DNA of 34,394 nt from Bolinopsis microptera. Taxonomy: Eukaryota > Ctenophora > Tentaculata > Lobata > Bolinopsidae. Below the pieces are notes generated by a model. It saw nothing but the letters and a program-made list of their open reading frames with translations, had not been told where the DNA came from and made no database searches. The number at the start of each line of letters is the position of its first letter. Within the stretch, counting starts at the first letter, position 1. Location of the stretch: NCBI RefSeq assembly GCF_026151205.1, contig NW_026971831.1, forward strand, positions 1 to 34,394. Direction: 5' to 3'. Positions 8,901 to 20,200 of this stretch are shown piece by piece. Position numbers and translations under genes: made by a program.

Positions 8901-11900
8901 GCAGTTTCAGTGTTGCTATAATCACTACTTACGGTTATTTGGTTTTCGCAATCTAGGGTTCACGTGGCTGCCCTTACTGTTGTTAAAACTTTCCTCTCCC
9001 TGACACTGGATTTTTGTGGGGTCAGTGGAAAAAAAACCTCTGGGGCTATGGGGGGCTTTTTCATTGTACAGTTTTCCTTTACTTTCAGTGGGGATTTCAT
9101 AAACCTATCATATTTTACTTCGTTCTCGGTTTTTTAGGGTGATTATCAGGGGGAGGGGTTTGTTGTAAGGTGGTAGGTAGGTGTTAGGGTAGAATGGATT
9201 GGTGGGCGGGGGAGGAAGACAGAACGAGAATGTTAGAGTTTCTGGTTTTACTCCGGATAAAGAATTCATTCCAACATGGTTATGTGAGGTGGAGTGTCAG
9301 TGGTAGTGTGTAAAGTCCCGTTTGGTTTGAGGGCTCTGTGTGTTTAGGTTTCAATTAAAGTTAGTGGAGAAATAGGGAATTTTATTGTTGAATTTGTAGT
9401 TTCGGTTCTAATTGTTAACGGTGTATTTTACGAAAATTATGATTTGGGTGGACTATTAATGTTAAAGCTGATTTATTATTTTCCATCTGATACCAGTGAT
9501 TCAAACACGAGTAATTTATTTTTTCTTCTATATTCTTTTATTAATTGTTATTATTTTTTTCCATATTGATTTATTTTCTATACTCAGTTCGGCTTCAGTT
9601 TGTTTTTGGTTCCGGGGCCTTGCTTTGCTGGCCCTTGCCATGGCTCTTAGGCTTGGGCAGGGTTTTGGACTTATTATTTATATATTACATTTTACCAGGT
9701 AATATAAATTTTCTCTACAAAACCACACAATTAACAACTGTTGGAATAATTTTCTGTTACGATTAGAGAACAATTTTCCATAGTTACTAGGTCAAACTTA
9801 ATTAAAAAGTCTCTTATAAAAATATCACAAAAAACCTCTTTGCGTTTCTCTAGTTTCCAACCTACAATCCCAAAGGAAATGGAACCCAGTTCCCGGGGTT
9901 TTAGTGGGCCGGGCTAAACCAAAGGACTTAAGGGTTTAAAATGTTTGACTTTGTGGGAGGCCAAGGAATCTAGGATTTTTACTTCCGGAGGGGGGCTGCA
10001 GGATTCCTGCCAGAAAAATTCCCCGATTGGGTTTCCCGGGTTTCCCCAAAGGGTTTTTTTTTTACCACGCCTGGGGAGGGGGTTAGTTTCAGGGTATTTA
10101 ATTTTAAAATTTAAGTATTAATTAAATTAACGGATTTTTCAAAAATATTTCCGGGAATTTAGGGGGCAGGCGGGGCCCTTATACCCCGAGTGGTTTTTTT
10201 ACAAAAAAACCTCAATTACCTGGCATCCCCCAATATGGGAGGGCGGAGCCCGACAGCAGGGGGGTCGTAGGGAAAATTTTTATTAATGTTTAAAGGACCA
10301 AAGAAATTCTGAATTTTTGTTCTGGGGGGGGACGGTTGGGAAAGGGAATTCTTAGAGTTTTTAATTTTTTCTAAATTTAGAACCAAAATTACAGGGATAA
10401 TTTGTCAAACGAATCAGAAGCCAAAAGATTTCTGTTGTTTCGCTCATTAAATTGGGGGGACCTTACAAAACCATATAACATTCAAATTCTATTAACATCA
10501 CCGATTTCAATTGACCCATGGTCATATTAGTCTTAAAAATTTGTTCACATTGTTTTAACACATGTTTTATACCCAACCACCCCCCCCCCCCACGCAAGTA
10601 AGTAAAAAACAAAATCAAAAATCCCCCCCCCCCCCCCCCACCTTTAAGTTAGTTAATTCTTTGAATAATTATGGGGTCTTTAGAAATAATTTTAGAAAAC
10701 CATTGGGGGTTCATTAGAGACGATGGTGGGAATTTAATGTAAAAAAAGGGGGGGTGGGTGGTGATTACCTCGGATAAATTGAACAGCAAAACTGTCCACG
10801 ATTTTGCATCTTTTTGATTGGGTTTCGAGGGACGTTTCATCAGCTCCTGGAAAAAAGCACTTTAGAAAAAAACTTCAAATCTTAATTAAAATTTGACGAC
10901 TTGAAACTACAATATTGAAGTTTTATTCAGGTCCTTATATAATAAATAGGGGGACACAATTATATCAGTTTTGCACCATTTCACAAATTTTCAAAAACCA
11001 CACCACCATTCCCCAAAAACAAAAGCAAGAAAGTCTTTTTTTAAACAGATAAATTTAATTGACTAATTGGTGGGCGTTTTTATAGGATTTACATATCCCA
11101 GTTGAAAAAAAAGCTTAACAAATCATATTAAAGATTAAAAAATAAACAAGTTTAAAAAACTCAGGCAAAGGAAACAGAAGGTGGGCCAATTATTCAGAGA
11201 GGTTTTTGTTAAATTTTGCTTTTGGGGACACGTGGCAGGGGATTACACGATCAGCTTTTCCTCCCAAAACAAAAAACCATTCCAAATCCCAGTGTCATTG
11301 TTCACGTGTCAATTAAAACCTTTACAAAACCCCCTCGGCCAACTTTTTTATTTTCCCTACATTAAAAATTTTAGGGTTAAAAAAAAGAAACCAAAAGGGC
11401 TTTCCCAATTACCTAATTTAAGCTATATTAATTACCTAAATTTAGCTTGCTAATTAACCTAATTAGCCCAATTTCTAATTACCTGAGTGGTTTGTTTTTT
11501 ACCGGAGGGAGGGGTATCGTAAAACTCCATTCCACAAACACTAGCGGGAAAAAAAAATTAGGTGTTGTCATAGCTCTCCAAGGGGGACTACAACAACCCG
11601 TCCAAAAACCACGCTTGGTATTTCCATGGTAAAACCAGAGGTTATTCCTGGTATGTGCTTACATTGCTGGGACTGGAGGTTAGCTGGTGAGGAATTGTGT
11701 GGGAAAAGGGCTATGATAAAATGAGAAAAGCGTCTCGTTCCAGAAAAAAACACATTTATTTTCCAATTTTCTAAGTAGACGTAGCGCTATAACTTTTGTG
11801 TTAATTTTCAGAGAGTGGGACAAGAGTAGGGTTTGCGTCTCCCGTTCAAAGATAATCAAATAACTAAGTTACAAAACATTGATTAAACATTTAAACCCAT

Positions 11901-13461
11901 TTAAATTATAATACATCTGAGATTTATTATAGAGCAATGGAAAGTTTTGGGCTTCAGAAAAAGCTTCAACTTTTTAAGGGATATAACGAGCCCGTACCCC
12001 GAATGCTGGTTACTAAAAAACTTCCTATTGTAAATTTAAAAAGGGCCTCTCAAAAAATTAAAAATACTGCGGGAGTGGGAAATAACTTGAGAAAGCGCCC
12101 TTAGTCTGGGAAAACATGTTAGACTCCGCCCATGTTTGATTCAAACTCCTCTAGATTGAAGCAGTGTGTACTTATTGTAATCTTATACGCGCGGAATAAA
12201 GTTGGCATTTTACAAGGTTCTAAAAACAATGTTTAGGGTGGGCTCAGGGAATCAGGGGGATTTATGACACAGTAAAATTTAGGTTCGCCACGAAAGAAAT
12301 TCCATGAGAGTATTTCCATAGGAGACTTGAGAGTATGGGAAAATCAATTTTGTTATTGTCTTCTACAATAAAAATTATCATCATCTCTAAATTAAAAAAT
12401 AAAAATTCTTGATTTCTTAATGGATTAAAATAAACTGTTTTTTTAAAGGCTTGGTTCCGTTGTCCTTTCGGCCGTTCGATAAAGGGCCGTTATTGGGGGG
12501 GGCGGAGGAAAATCACATACTTTAAGTAATTAATTTTTTTTCTTCAGCCACATAAAAGTATTTTTTTCCTACGCAAACGAAGGAGATCTATTTTGCAGTG
12601 GGCCAGACTTAAGGGGAAACGGTTTTAGTTTTAACCACACGTCATTCCAGATTTCCAGAAGTGGTGTTCTGTACCCGTTTTTTTATCAAATAATTGTTAG
12701 CAAAAAATTGGGGTTCTGTTGCCAAAAATTAGTTTTTAAAACCAATAATAATTTGGCAAATATATTTATATTAAAAAAACTTGTTAATTATAAATTATGG
12801 GCCATTCTGAATTTATTTTGAGCCAATTTCAAAAGTCATAATGAAATAACGATGTCCAGAAGCGCGCGCGCAAAGCTAAAACTATTAATATTTAAGATTA
12901 TTTTCACCAAAAAAGGGGGGCGTGGGCCAAAATGGGCGATTTTTCCCCGGTTTTTGAATTTTTTTCGGATTTATAAAGGAAAAAGAACTTAGTCAATAAT
13001 TATCCGTGTTAATTGGTTCTTAGAGAAGTTTGGTTAGAGTTACTCCAATTTTCCCCACGGTGCTGCAAGAGCTTGGCGTGTTTAACTACTTGATGACGTA
13101 TATTTATTAGGTGGTCGGACCCACGTGGTTCCCCCAATAGTCTGCCAAGCCACCTATTGTGAAAATAGGTGGGCTGGCAGGGGACTTGGGGGGATTTATT
13201 TTTCGGAATTTGAAAAAGTTCTCTTGGAGCAATGAAAAAACTAATTTGTTTGTAAAACCAATTAACAGGAAATGTTATTCAATATTACTACACCACTTTG
13301 TTTATTTTACAAAGCACACTGATCGGATTTTAATTGCTGTTTAAATATCATATAAATCTAAAAAAATTATTATCTAAAAAAAGAGATTTTAAAAAAATAA
13401 AAATCCTTTTATAAATATGGGAGGCGCACATTTACTGTTTGCGATGAAATTTTACTTTCGC
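8901..13461. other. AT-rich sequence, no gene seen; poly-C tracts
   Basis: No credible gene is present. The ORFs at 9496-9766 are Leu/Ile/Phe-rich readings of T-rich DNA. Poly-C tracts lie at 10580-10591 and 10623-10639, and a short GC alternation lies near 12862-12872. The part from about 9880 to 10260 shows inflated homopolymers similar to the later bad region. Weak, interrupted Alu-like words there are discussed among the rejected items. Confidence 0.55.
10580..10639. repeat. two poly-C tracts
   Basis: A run of about 12 C is followed, 31 bp later, by a run of 17 C. An A-rich spacer separates them. Run lengths are unreliable in this assembly. Confidence 0.85.
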
Positions 13462-13545
13462 CGCTCAGCGGTTAGTATTATTTCGTTGGCGAAAACCTTA
13501 CAAATTTTAGTTCCCATAATAAAATTATTATCCAATACACAAAAC
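13455..13545 (+). repeat. weak tRNA-like fragment (A-box only)
   Basis: The word CGCTCAGCGGTTAG at 13462-13475 matches a polymerase III A-box and lies in the palindrome CCGCTCAGCGG. A TTCG-TTGG-CGAA hairpin follows at 13482-13493. No B-box is seen at the right distance. It may be another SINE relic or chance. Confidence 0.15.
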
Positions 13546-14061
13546 TTTTTTGTTATAGAAAAAAAAGTAAAAACCATTTTGTTAAACAATTAAAAATCCA
13601 TGATTAAATCTGTTAATACTCTAGGTCTCTTACAATTGTTTTATTATACAGCATATTCCACTTATATATCAAACACGCCCCTGTGTCTAAAAACGGATAG
13701 GAGTTTCGTGTAAATACCCTTTCCCTTAAAAATAAATTTAATTTATTGTTCCCTGTTTCTCTGATCTGTAATTTCTGGAAAGCAAAATAAAAAATCTGGT
13801 CGTTATACAAAAATGTAAAAAAAGGTATTTTCGCTGGACAAAAAAGGTATGTTCAACACTTAATAAAGTCAATATTTTCACTGAACGGAATTCAGGAAAA
13901 ACTGTCTTTAAATAAAAAAAGTTTTGAAAGATTTAATTAAATTATTTGGTAAAACAGGGGGTGGGGGATAAGAAAATTATATTCAGCAGGAAGGGGGGGA
14001 CCTCGGGAAGGTTCATTTCCTCTCACACAAGTATTTTGCGCACAAACTTTTGGTTTTACGG
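13546..14061. other. AT-rich sequence, no gene seen
   Basis: Only short ORFs lacking recognisable motifs are present. I see no repeat or RNA gene. Confidence 0.6.
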
Positions 14062-14265
14062 TTGGGTAACTGTAAATAAAAAACTGTGGTAAAAAATGTT
14101 TGTGGGTAAAAATAACTGTTTGGTAAACTCGTTAGGAAAATTAACCAAGTTATAACTTCTTGGTGAGGTCGCTTTGGGACTAAACTGGAGTCTTTAATTG
14201 TACAAGTTAAAACCCATGTAAAACTAAAAGTTACTTTTGGTAAACTGTTTGGTAAAACTCGCTAG
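14062..14265. repeat. degenerate repeats of an ACTGTTTGGTAAA-type word
   Basis: Loose repeats of ACTGT..GGTAAA with spacing near 16-18 bp occur at about 14062-14130. A nearly identical pair, ACTGTTTGGTAAACTCGTTAG at 14114-14134 and the same word with one extra A and one T/C change at 14244-14265, is 130 bp apart. It may be a decayed minisatellite. Confidence 0.4.
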
Positions 14266-14645
14266 CAACTACTCTCGCTTCCGTCCAGGGACTTTCGGAG
14301 GTGGCCCAGAGATAACGGTCCTCTTACTCCCCCTTGTTTACGATGGGACACAAAACTGATCCTGCTAGCTGATGTGGGCGGTCACTTTCTATAAGCGTTC
14401 TGGGTAGGAGAGCATCCCACTCGCTGGACTCTGATTCTCGTAGATTCTATCATTTTCTACTGGACTGTGATTGGGCTGGTTCTGAGGTCACGTGCTGGGA
14501 CTTGTGGTTGTCACGGTGGGGTGGGACAGAGTGTTTGTGTTTGATGGGAGTAGGACGTTCTCCCACTGATATATCACCAAGGAGTTTGGGACTTGTAGGG
14601 CGAAACTGTTTTATCGTTGCGGAGGCATCCCCTCGCAGATTTTCC
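14266..14645. other. GC-balanced unique segment, function not recognised
   Basis: Base composition is clearly more balanced than in the flanks and homopolymers are short, so base calling looks good. All six frames contain stops within short distances, and no motif is recognised. It could be part of a retroelement or a non-coding exon. Confidence 0.3.
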
Positions 14646-14649
14646 CCGA

Positions 14650-15025
14650 CACTCTGAAAAATTAGCAGTCAGTTTAGTATTCAGTTCAGTAATAGTATTA
14701 ACAGTTGTAAGGAGTAAATTACTAATCGTTGTAAGAGCACGCTTTCCTTGGTATAGGAACTAATAAGTTAGACGTCCAAGAATTATATTTTTGTCTAAAA
14801 AAAAAAGAACATTTTTTTCCGGAAAATCAAAAAGCTCCTCAAAAAAACCACATCAGGCACCAATTTGTTGGCAGTTAGTCATCAGTCGGTAATGCTATCA
14901 ACAGCAGCTTTCAGTATCAGTTAGAATTAATTATTAAGAGCAAACTCTTGCAACTAATGACTTGCATATGTCTTATATTTTGTCTAAAAAAAGCAACGTT
15001 TTTTTCTGGAAAAATCAAAAGCTGG
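14650..15025. repeat. tandem duplication, period about 188 bp, two copies
   Basis: Copy one (about 14650-14837) and copy two (about 14866-15023) share a colinear series of words: AG-CAGT-AGT near the start, TTATATTTTGTCTAAAA (14783 and 14972), AAC.TTTTTTTC.GG, and GGAAAATCAAAAAGCT (14821 and 15008). The offset is 187-189 bp for each pair. The first halves are more diverged than the last 60 bp. Confidence 0.75.
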
Positions 15026-15029
15026 GCAC

Positions 15030-15740
15030 CCTACAGTAACCCAAATCAACCCTGGTTGCCCCTTTAAAAAGTTAGGGGCAAATTGAATCTTTTTTTGATG
15101 GGCAATCGATTATTGTTGCCGACATTTCCACCTTTTTCGGGGGCCCACCTCCCAAAATTCTTTCCAAAAATCTGTGCTTTGGACCCAAATTTTCCCGCAA
15201 GCAAAATTTAAAAAAACCTTTTGGGACGCACAAAAAAATTTCAAAAACCTGGGGGGGTTTAAGGTCCACGGGGTTTTCTTTTTATTTGCTTTATTCATTT
15301 TTTCTTCGCGGGCTTTCCCGTTTTTGTTCCAATTTGTTAAAACCCCAAACTGGGTTTTGGGGAAATAGTTCCAACCCGGAAAATTTTTTGGAAAAGGGAA
15401 AAAAATTCATAAAAAAAAAAATTCCTGGACTTAACAGATAAAAGAAAAGGCATTTTATTTTTGAAATAAAATTAACGGCGGGGAACAAAAACGAAATTTT
15501 TATGAAAAAAATTGTGTCAGGAATTTTTACGTATCGTTCTAGTTTTTCCCCCACCATCGAGAGAGGTTCAAAATTGGGGGGCGGGTTGCCTAGATTTTTT
15601 TTAAAAGGGGGGTGGGGACCAATTTGCAAAAATGCCGATGGGAAAAGCCCCCCTCACGTTTTCATAAGACCCACCCCAATTCAAATCAAGCGGGGGGAAA
15701 CAGGTTAGTTGCGGAAATTAAAGGGCGGGAGGAAAAGGGG
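15030..15740. other. partly homopolymer-inflated sequence, no gene
   Basis: ORFs on both strands here (for example 15072-15298 and 15291-15629) overlap one another and are rich in Phe, Lys, Pro, Gly and Asn, as expected from runs of T, A, C and G. They are not credible genes. Confidence 0.65.
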
Positions 15741-15741
15741 G

Positions 15742-15806
15742 CGGTTTGGGGGTTTGATCCTCCGACTGTTAATTCAGAGTCAAAAACCCGTACCACCTAG
15801 TTATTC
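15742..15806 (-). repeat. possible tRNA-Gln(CUG)-like relic
   Basis: On the minus strand GACTCTGAAT (15781 to 15772) matches the anticodon region of eukaryotic tRNA-Gln(CUG), giving a 7-nt loop CTCTGAA with a weak stem. Eight to nine bases further on, GGAGGATCAAACCCCC (15763 to 15748) resembles a T-arm with one mismatch. The D-arm is only hinted at (GGTGGTA) and the acceptor ends do not pair. If real, it is a tRNA pseudogene or SINE head, not a functional tRNA. Confidence 0.15.
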
Positions 15807-17200
15807 CACCTACAAATTACACCCACTCCACAAAATTACACAGTGGAACTAGGGCCAGCAAGATCTTCAGATTTTAAAACGGGCCCTGAAGTTTTCTTGG
15901 TGGTGCCCCTCCAAATTTTGAGAGTTTTTATCGGGCAGGGGGAAAAGAAAAAATGAAAACAATGCAGACATAAACAATGAAAAACTTTGGTTTTATTATA
16001 AAATCGGGGGGCGGGGGGAAAATTTAGTTTCGGGACGGGACTTGATTACAAATTTCCTTGGAAAATAAAAACCTCAACCCCTTTTTGAAAGTTTATTACA
16101 GTGTTACCCCAATAACCGAGCATAGCCCGCCCCACTTTGCAACTCACCCCCACCAAGTTGCAAACTACCACCCCACCAACCCTTCACTGCACATCAATAA
16201 TTGTATAATAATTACAACTACCACCATAATTACCTGGAAGGCAGGTTTTCCAGGTCCTGGAGATATTCCGTGTTGGTATGGGTTGTTGTGACCTGGTCTC
16301 CGTTACTTGAGCCTTGATCCCAGCGAGCTGAAACGCACTATCCTGATAACCTGGTGGAAGTGGTTTTGGTGATTAGTTAAATAGGGTTTAATTAAGAGGT
16401 AATTAGTTAATTGGTTTTAATTGAGTAATTGAATAGGCCCATGTCAGGGTATCAAAAAAGTGATGGGTTGGATGTGAGGGCTGGCTCGTCGTGGAAATAT
16501 TGGAAAGTTTAAGTAATTATTATAACCCCATACGGAGTGTAAAACCGTTTATTTATAAGCCGGCTTAAAAACACTTTTAATCTTTAGTCTCAGCTACTCC
16601 CTTCTAACGATGTTTATTCTAGCTATGTAAAAGGAAATTAGAACTGAATTATAGCCAGGTACATATTGGTTCTCCTTCAATTTCTCTATTCACCTTCTAC
16701 TAGGTACTGAATAATCCGTAAGTAAATAAATCCGTAATAACTCTTAAATGTTTGGGATCTTCCGAGCTACTCGCGTCAACATCCAAATTGGAATATTTTC
16801 TCCTCCATTAAAAATTAGCCAAATTGAAACGGTTTGGCACACCATTGCTACATCACGATGATTTGCACATCAAAGCAGGGGTATCATTACCAATCTGTTA
16901 AAATAAATCATAAAAACTCAATCTTTCCTATCGATTCATGTGGTCCACATCAGCCACTGTAACACTGTATCTAGACCGGTACGAATGGACTTAGTTATTA
17001 TCGGTTTTACCCATTAAACAAACAGGTTACCATTAACAACAACTATAAATTTTGCACAGGTTTGTCTGAGGGGTGATCTCAAGGAAGGGAAAGAAGGGAG
17101 TTGACCCCTGCAAATGATCAGATCAGTAATTAATGAACTTCAAATTGAAACTGGTTGGTACGAAAAAATACAACTATTTTAGAGTCTTCCTGGTATTGGG
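15807..17200. other. AT-rich unique sequence, no gene seen
   Basis: Base calling appears better here than on either side. No ORF beyond 77 codons and no recognisable motif are present. A small hairpin occurs at 16232-16255. Confidence 0.6.
16232..16255. other. short inverted repeat
   Basis: ACCTGGAA and TTCCAGGT form a perfect 8-bp stem around an 8-nt loop. They overlap a second palindrome, CCAGGTCCTGG. No T-run or gene end adjoins it, so no terminator role is suggested. Confidence 0.4.
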
Positions 17201-20200
17201 TTTTAAAAGGAACAAAATTTTCTATTCAAAAAACTTATTTTATTTTTTCTCCCCTTGGGCTAATTTTTTTTAAGGGGGGGGGGGGTACCTTTTTTTTTTT
17301 TTTTCAAAAAGTTTAAAAAAAAAACCGGGGGGGGTTAAGCCCTGGGTTTTTATTTTAAAATAAAAAAGGGGGTGGTTTTTTAAAAAAAGGGGGGTTTTAA
17401 AAACTATTAAAATTTTAACCCCCAAAAAAAACTTTACAAAAAAAAAATTGCTTTTTAAAAATCATTTAAAAAAAGGGGGGAAAAATTTTTAACCGCCCTT
17501 TTCAAATTTAAAAAAAAAGGGGGGATTTTCCCGAATCTTAGATTTTGGATTGGGGAAAGGGTTTTTTTTTACCCTTTGGGTGTTTGGGGGGTTTTTTTTT
17601 TCAGGGGGGTTGGGGGGGAAAGGGAAAATTTGGGGGGGGTTAAAATTTTTGTTTCGGGGGGGACAGGATTTAAAAAATAAAGGGGGGATGGCGGCGCTGT
17701 TAGGAATGTTTGAGAGGGTTTTTTAAAAAGGGGGGGTTTGGGTTCCCCGGGGGGAGGGTAATGGGGAAATTTTTTTTTAAAAAAAAAAAAAAATATTTTT
17801 TCAGTTTTTAAAAATTTTTTGTTGGGCTCACTAAAAAATTAAAAAAAAATTTTTTTGGGTTTTTTTTTTAAAATTTAGGGGGGGGGTTTTTGGTTGGGGG
17901 GTTTTTGGTTTGGGAAATTTTGGGGGCCCGGGGCGGAAAAAAAAAATTTTTTTATAAAAATTCCAAATAAAAATTTTCAGGGCCCCTTAACCCCTGGTTG
18001 AAAAATTTAAAATAAAAAAATCTGGTTTATTTAAAAAAAAAACCCCAAATTTTCAGGGTTGGGGGGGGCTTTTAGGTTTTTTCTTTAACCAAATATTGGA
18101 GGACACGGGAAAAATTTTTTAAAAAAATCCCAAAAAAACTTAAAAAAACCAAAAGGAAAAAAAAAGGGGAAAAAATGGGGAAACCCCCCCCCCCCAAATT
18201 TTTAAAGGGTTTTTTATTTTTTTTTGGGGGTTTTTTGCAGTTGGGGGGGTTTGGGGGGGCGGGAGGGGTTTTGGGTTTCCCCCTTTTTGGGTTTCCCGGG
18301 ATTAAAAAAAAAAATTTTTAAAAAAAAACCCCAAACCCCTTTTTTCTTTTTTTTAGTACAAAAAAAAACCCAAAAAAAATTTTAATTTTTGATTTTTTTC
18401 GGGGTAAAAAACCCTTGGGAAATTTTTTGGTCATTTTTATATCTGCTAAACTTTGGGTTTAAAAGAGAATGGGAAAGCGGGGCAAATAAACTTCGTTTTC
18501 ACCTTTCCCCCCAAACCCCCTGGGAAAATTTTTAAAAACAAAAATTTTTAGTATAAAAAATAAATAAAAACATTTTGGGGGGGGTTCCGGGCCCCAAGGG
18601 CTTCGGGGGCAATATTTTTAAAACCCAGTCCCTTTGGGAAAAACTTAATTTAAATTTGGGGGAAAAAATTTGAAAAAGGTTTAAAATTAGAAAAAAATTA
18701 AAGTTTAAGGAGAATTTTTCCCCTTTTAAAACCCAAAAAAAAATGCTTGGGAAAAAAGGGTTTTTTTTGTTTTAGGGATTTTGGGCAAAAAGGGGTTTTT
18801 TAAAAAAAATTGGGTTTTTTAAAATTAAAATTTTAATTTTTCAAAAAAAATTTTTTTTTTGGGACTTTTAAACCTAAATTTTTTTACCCCTTTTTTTTGG
18901 TTTTTTTTTGGGCCCCACCCCCCTTTTTTTTCAACCCGGGAAAATTAAAGGGTTTTGTTTGGGGGGGCCTAAAAATTCCCCCCAAAATTTTTAAAAAAAA
19001 TTAAATTTTGGAAAAAATTTTAAATTTTTAAAATGAAAAAATTTTTAAAGGGCCCTTACCCAAAGGGCCCCCCAAAATTTTTTTAAAAAAAAAAAAACCC
19101 CCCCCAACAAAAACCCCCCGAAAAAAAAACAGGCCCCGGGTTTTTAAGTAAAATTGCAAAAAATCTTCCCTTCCGTAAGGGTGGTTTTCAGGGGGTTTTA
19201 AAGTGGGGCGGGGGAGTTTTGGCCCCTTTTTTTGGGGGGGGGGGGAACCCAAAAAAATAAAATTTTAAAATTTATTTCTTAAAATTAAAAAAATAAAAAA
19301 TTTCCCCTTAAAAATTTTTAAAAAAAAAGGGGGGAGGGTTTTTTTTTTTGGTTTTTTTGGGGAAAAAAAAGGGGGATGTTGATTTTTAAAAAAAAAGCCC
19401 CGGGGGGCCCTTGTACAAAAAAATTTTAAAAAACTAAACAGGGGAAAAAAAGTCTAAAACCCCAAAAATTTTTTGGGGCCCCAAGGGTCAAGGGGACTTT
19501 AAAAAAAAATTAAATTTCCTAAAATTTTAATTTTGGGTTTTTTGGGCAAACCCCCCTTTTTGGGGGGGGCCCAAAAAATTTTTGGGGGGTCTAAAAAAAA
19601 AATTTCCCATTTCCCCTTTGGGGGAAAAAATTTTTAAATTTTTTTTTTATTGGGTGATTTGAAAAGGGGGGGGCCAAAATTAAAAGGGGAAATTTTGGGA
19701 AACCCCCCAATTTAAAAAAAAAAGGTTTTTTGGGTTTTATTTTTCTTTTTTCGGTTTTTTTCCGGGGGAAAAAATTCGTTTTTTTAAAAAATTTTTTTTG
19801 CCCGGGTTGGGGTTTTTAAATTAAAAAAAAAGGCAAAGGGGGTTAAAAAAAATTTTATTTAAATTTTATCGTTTTCGCTTTTTAAAATTTTAGTTAGGGT
19901 TGGGGTTTCTTTTTAATTTCCATGGGAAAAACATTTGGGCCCCAACCACCCTTTCAGGGGGGCCCAAAATGGGTATACTTTATAGTTTTGGGACCCGGGG
20001 GGGGGCGGTTTCCTTTTTTTCGGGTTTAAACCCCTTTTTAACATTCCCTTTAAAAAAACCCCGGGGGTTCCCTTTGGGCCCCCTACAAAACCAAAAAAAA
20101 AAAAACGGGGGTCGTTTTTAAAAAATTTTTTTTAAATGTTTTGATTGGGCCCAAAAAGGGTCAAAAAAAAAATCAAAAAGGGGGGCCCCCCCCCCCCCAA

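Noticed and set aside
9496-9766. Two hydrophobic ORFs resembling membrane proteins
   Set aside because: They are readings of T-rich DNA in two overlapping frames. Codons with T in the middle position give hydrophobic residues automatically.
9908-10260. Collinear Alu-like words (GGCCGGGC, ACTTTG..GGAGGCCAAGG, CCTGGCATCCC, GGGAGGGCGGAG)
   Set aside because: The words are in Alu order, but identity between them is poor, an AT-rich insert of over 100 bp interrupts them, the 3' part of Alu is missing, and homopolymers are inflated here. It also conflicts with the fish-like repeats. A repeat-library search of this interval would settle it.
15072-15629. Overlapping ORFs on both strands
   Set aside because: The composition follows homopolymer runs and the frames overlap completely without motifs.
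16232-16255. Intrinsic terminator
   Set aside because: The hairpin has no following T-run, no upstream gene, and the sequence is not bacterial in organisation.
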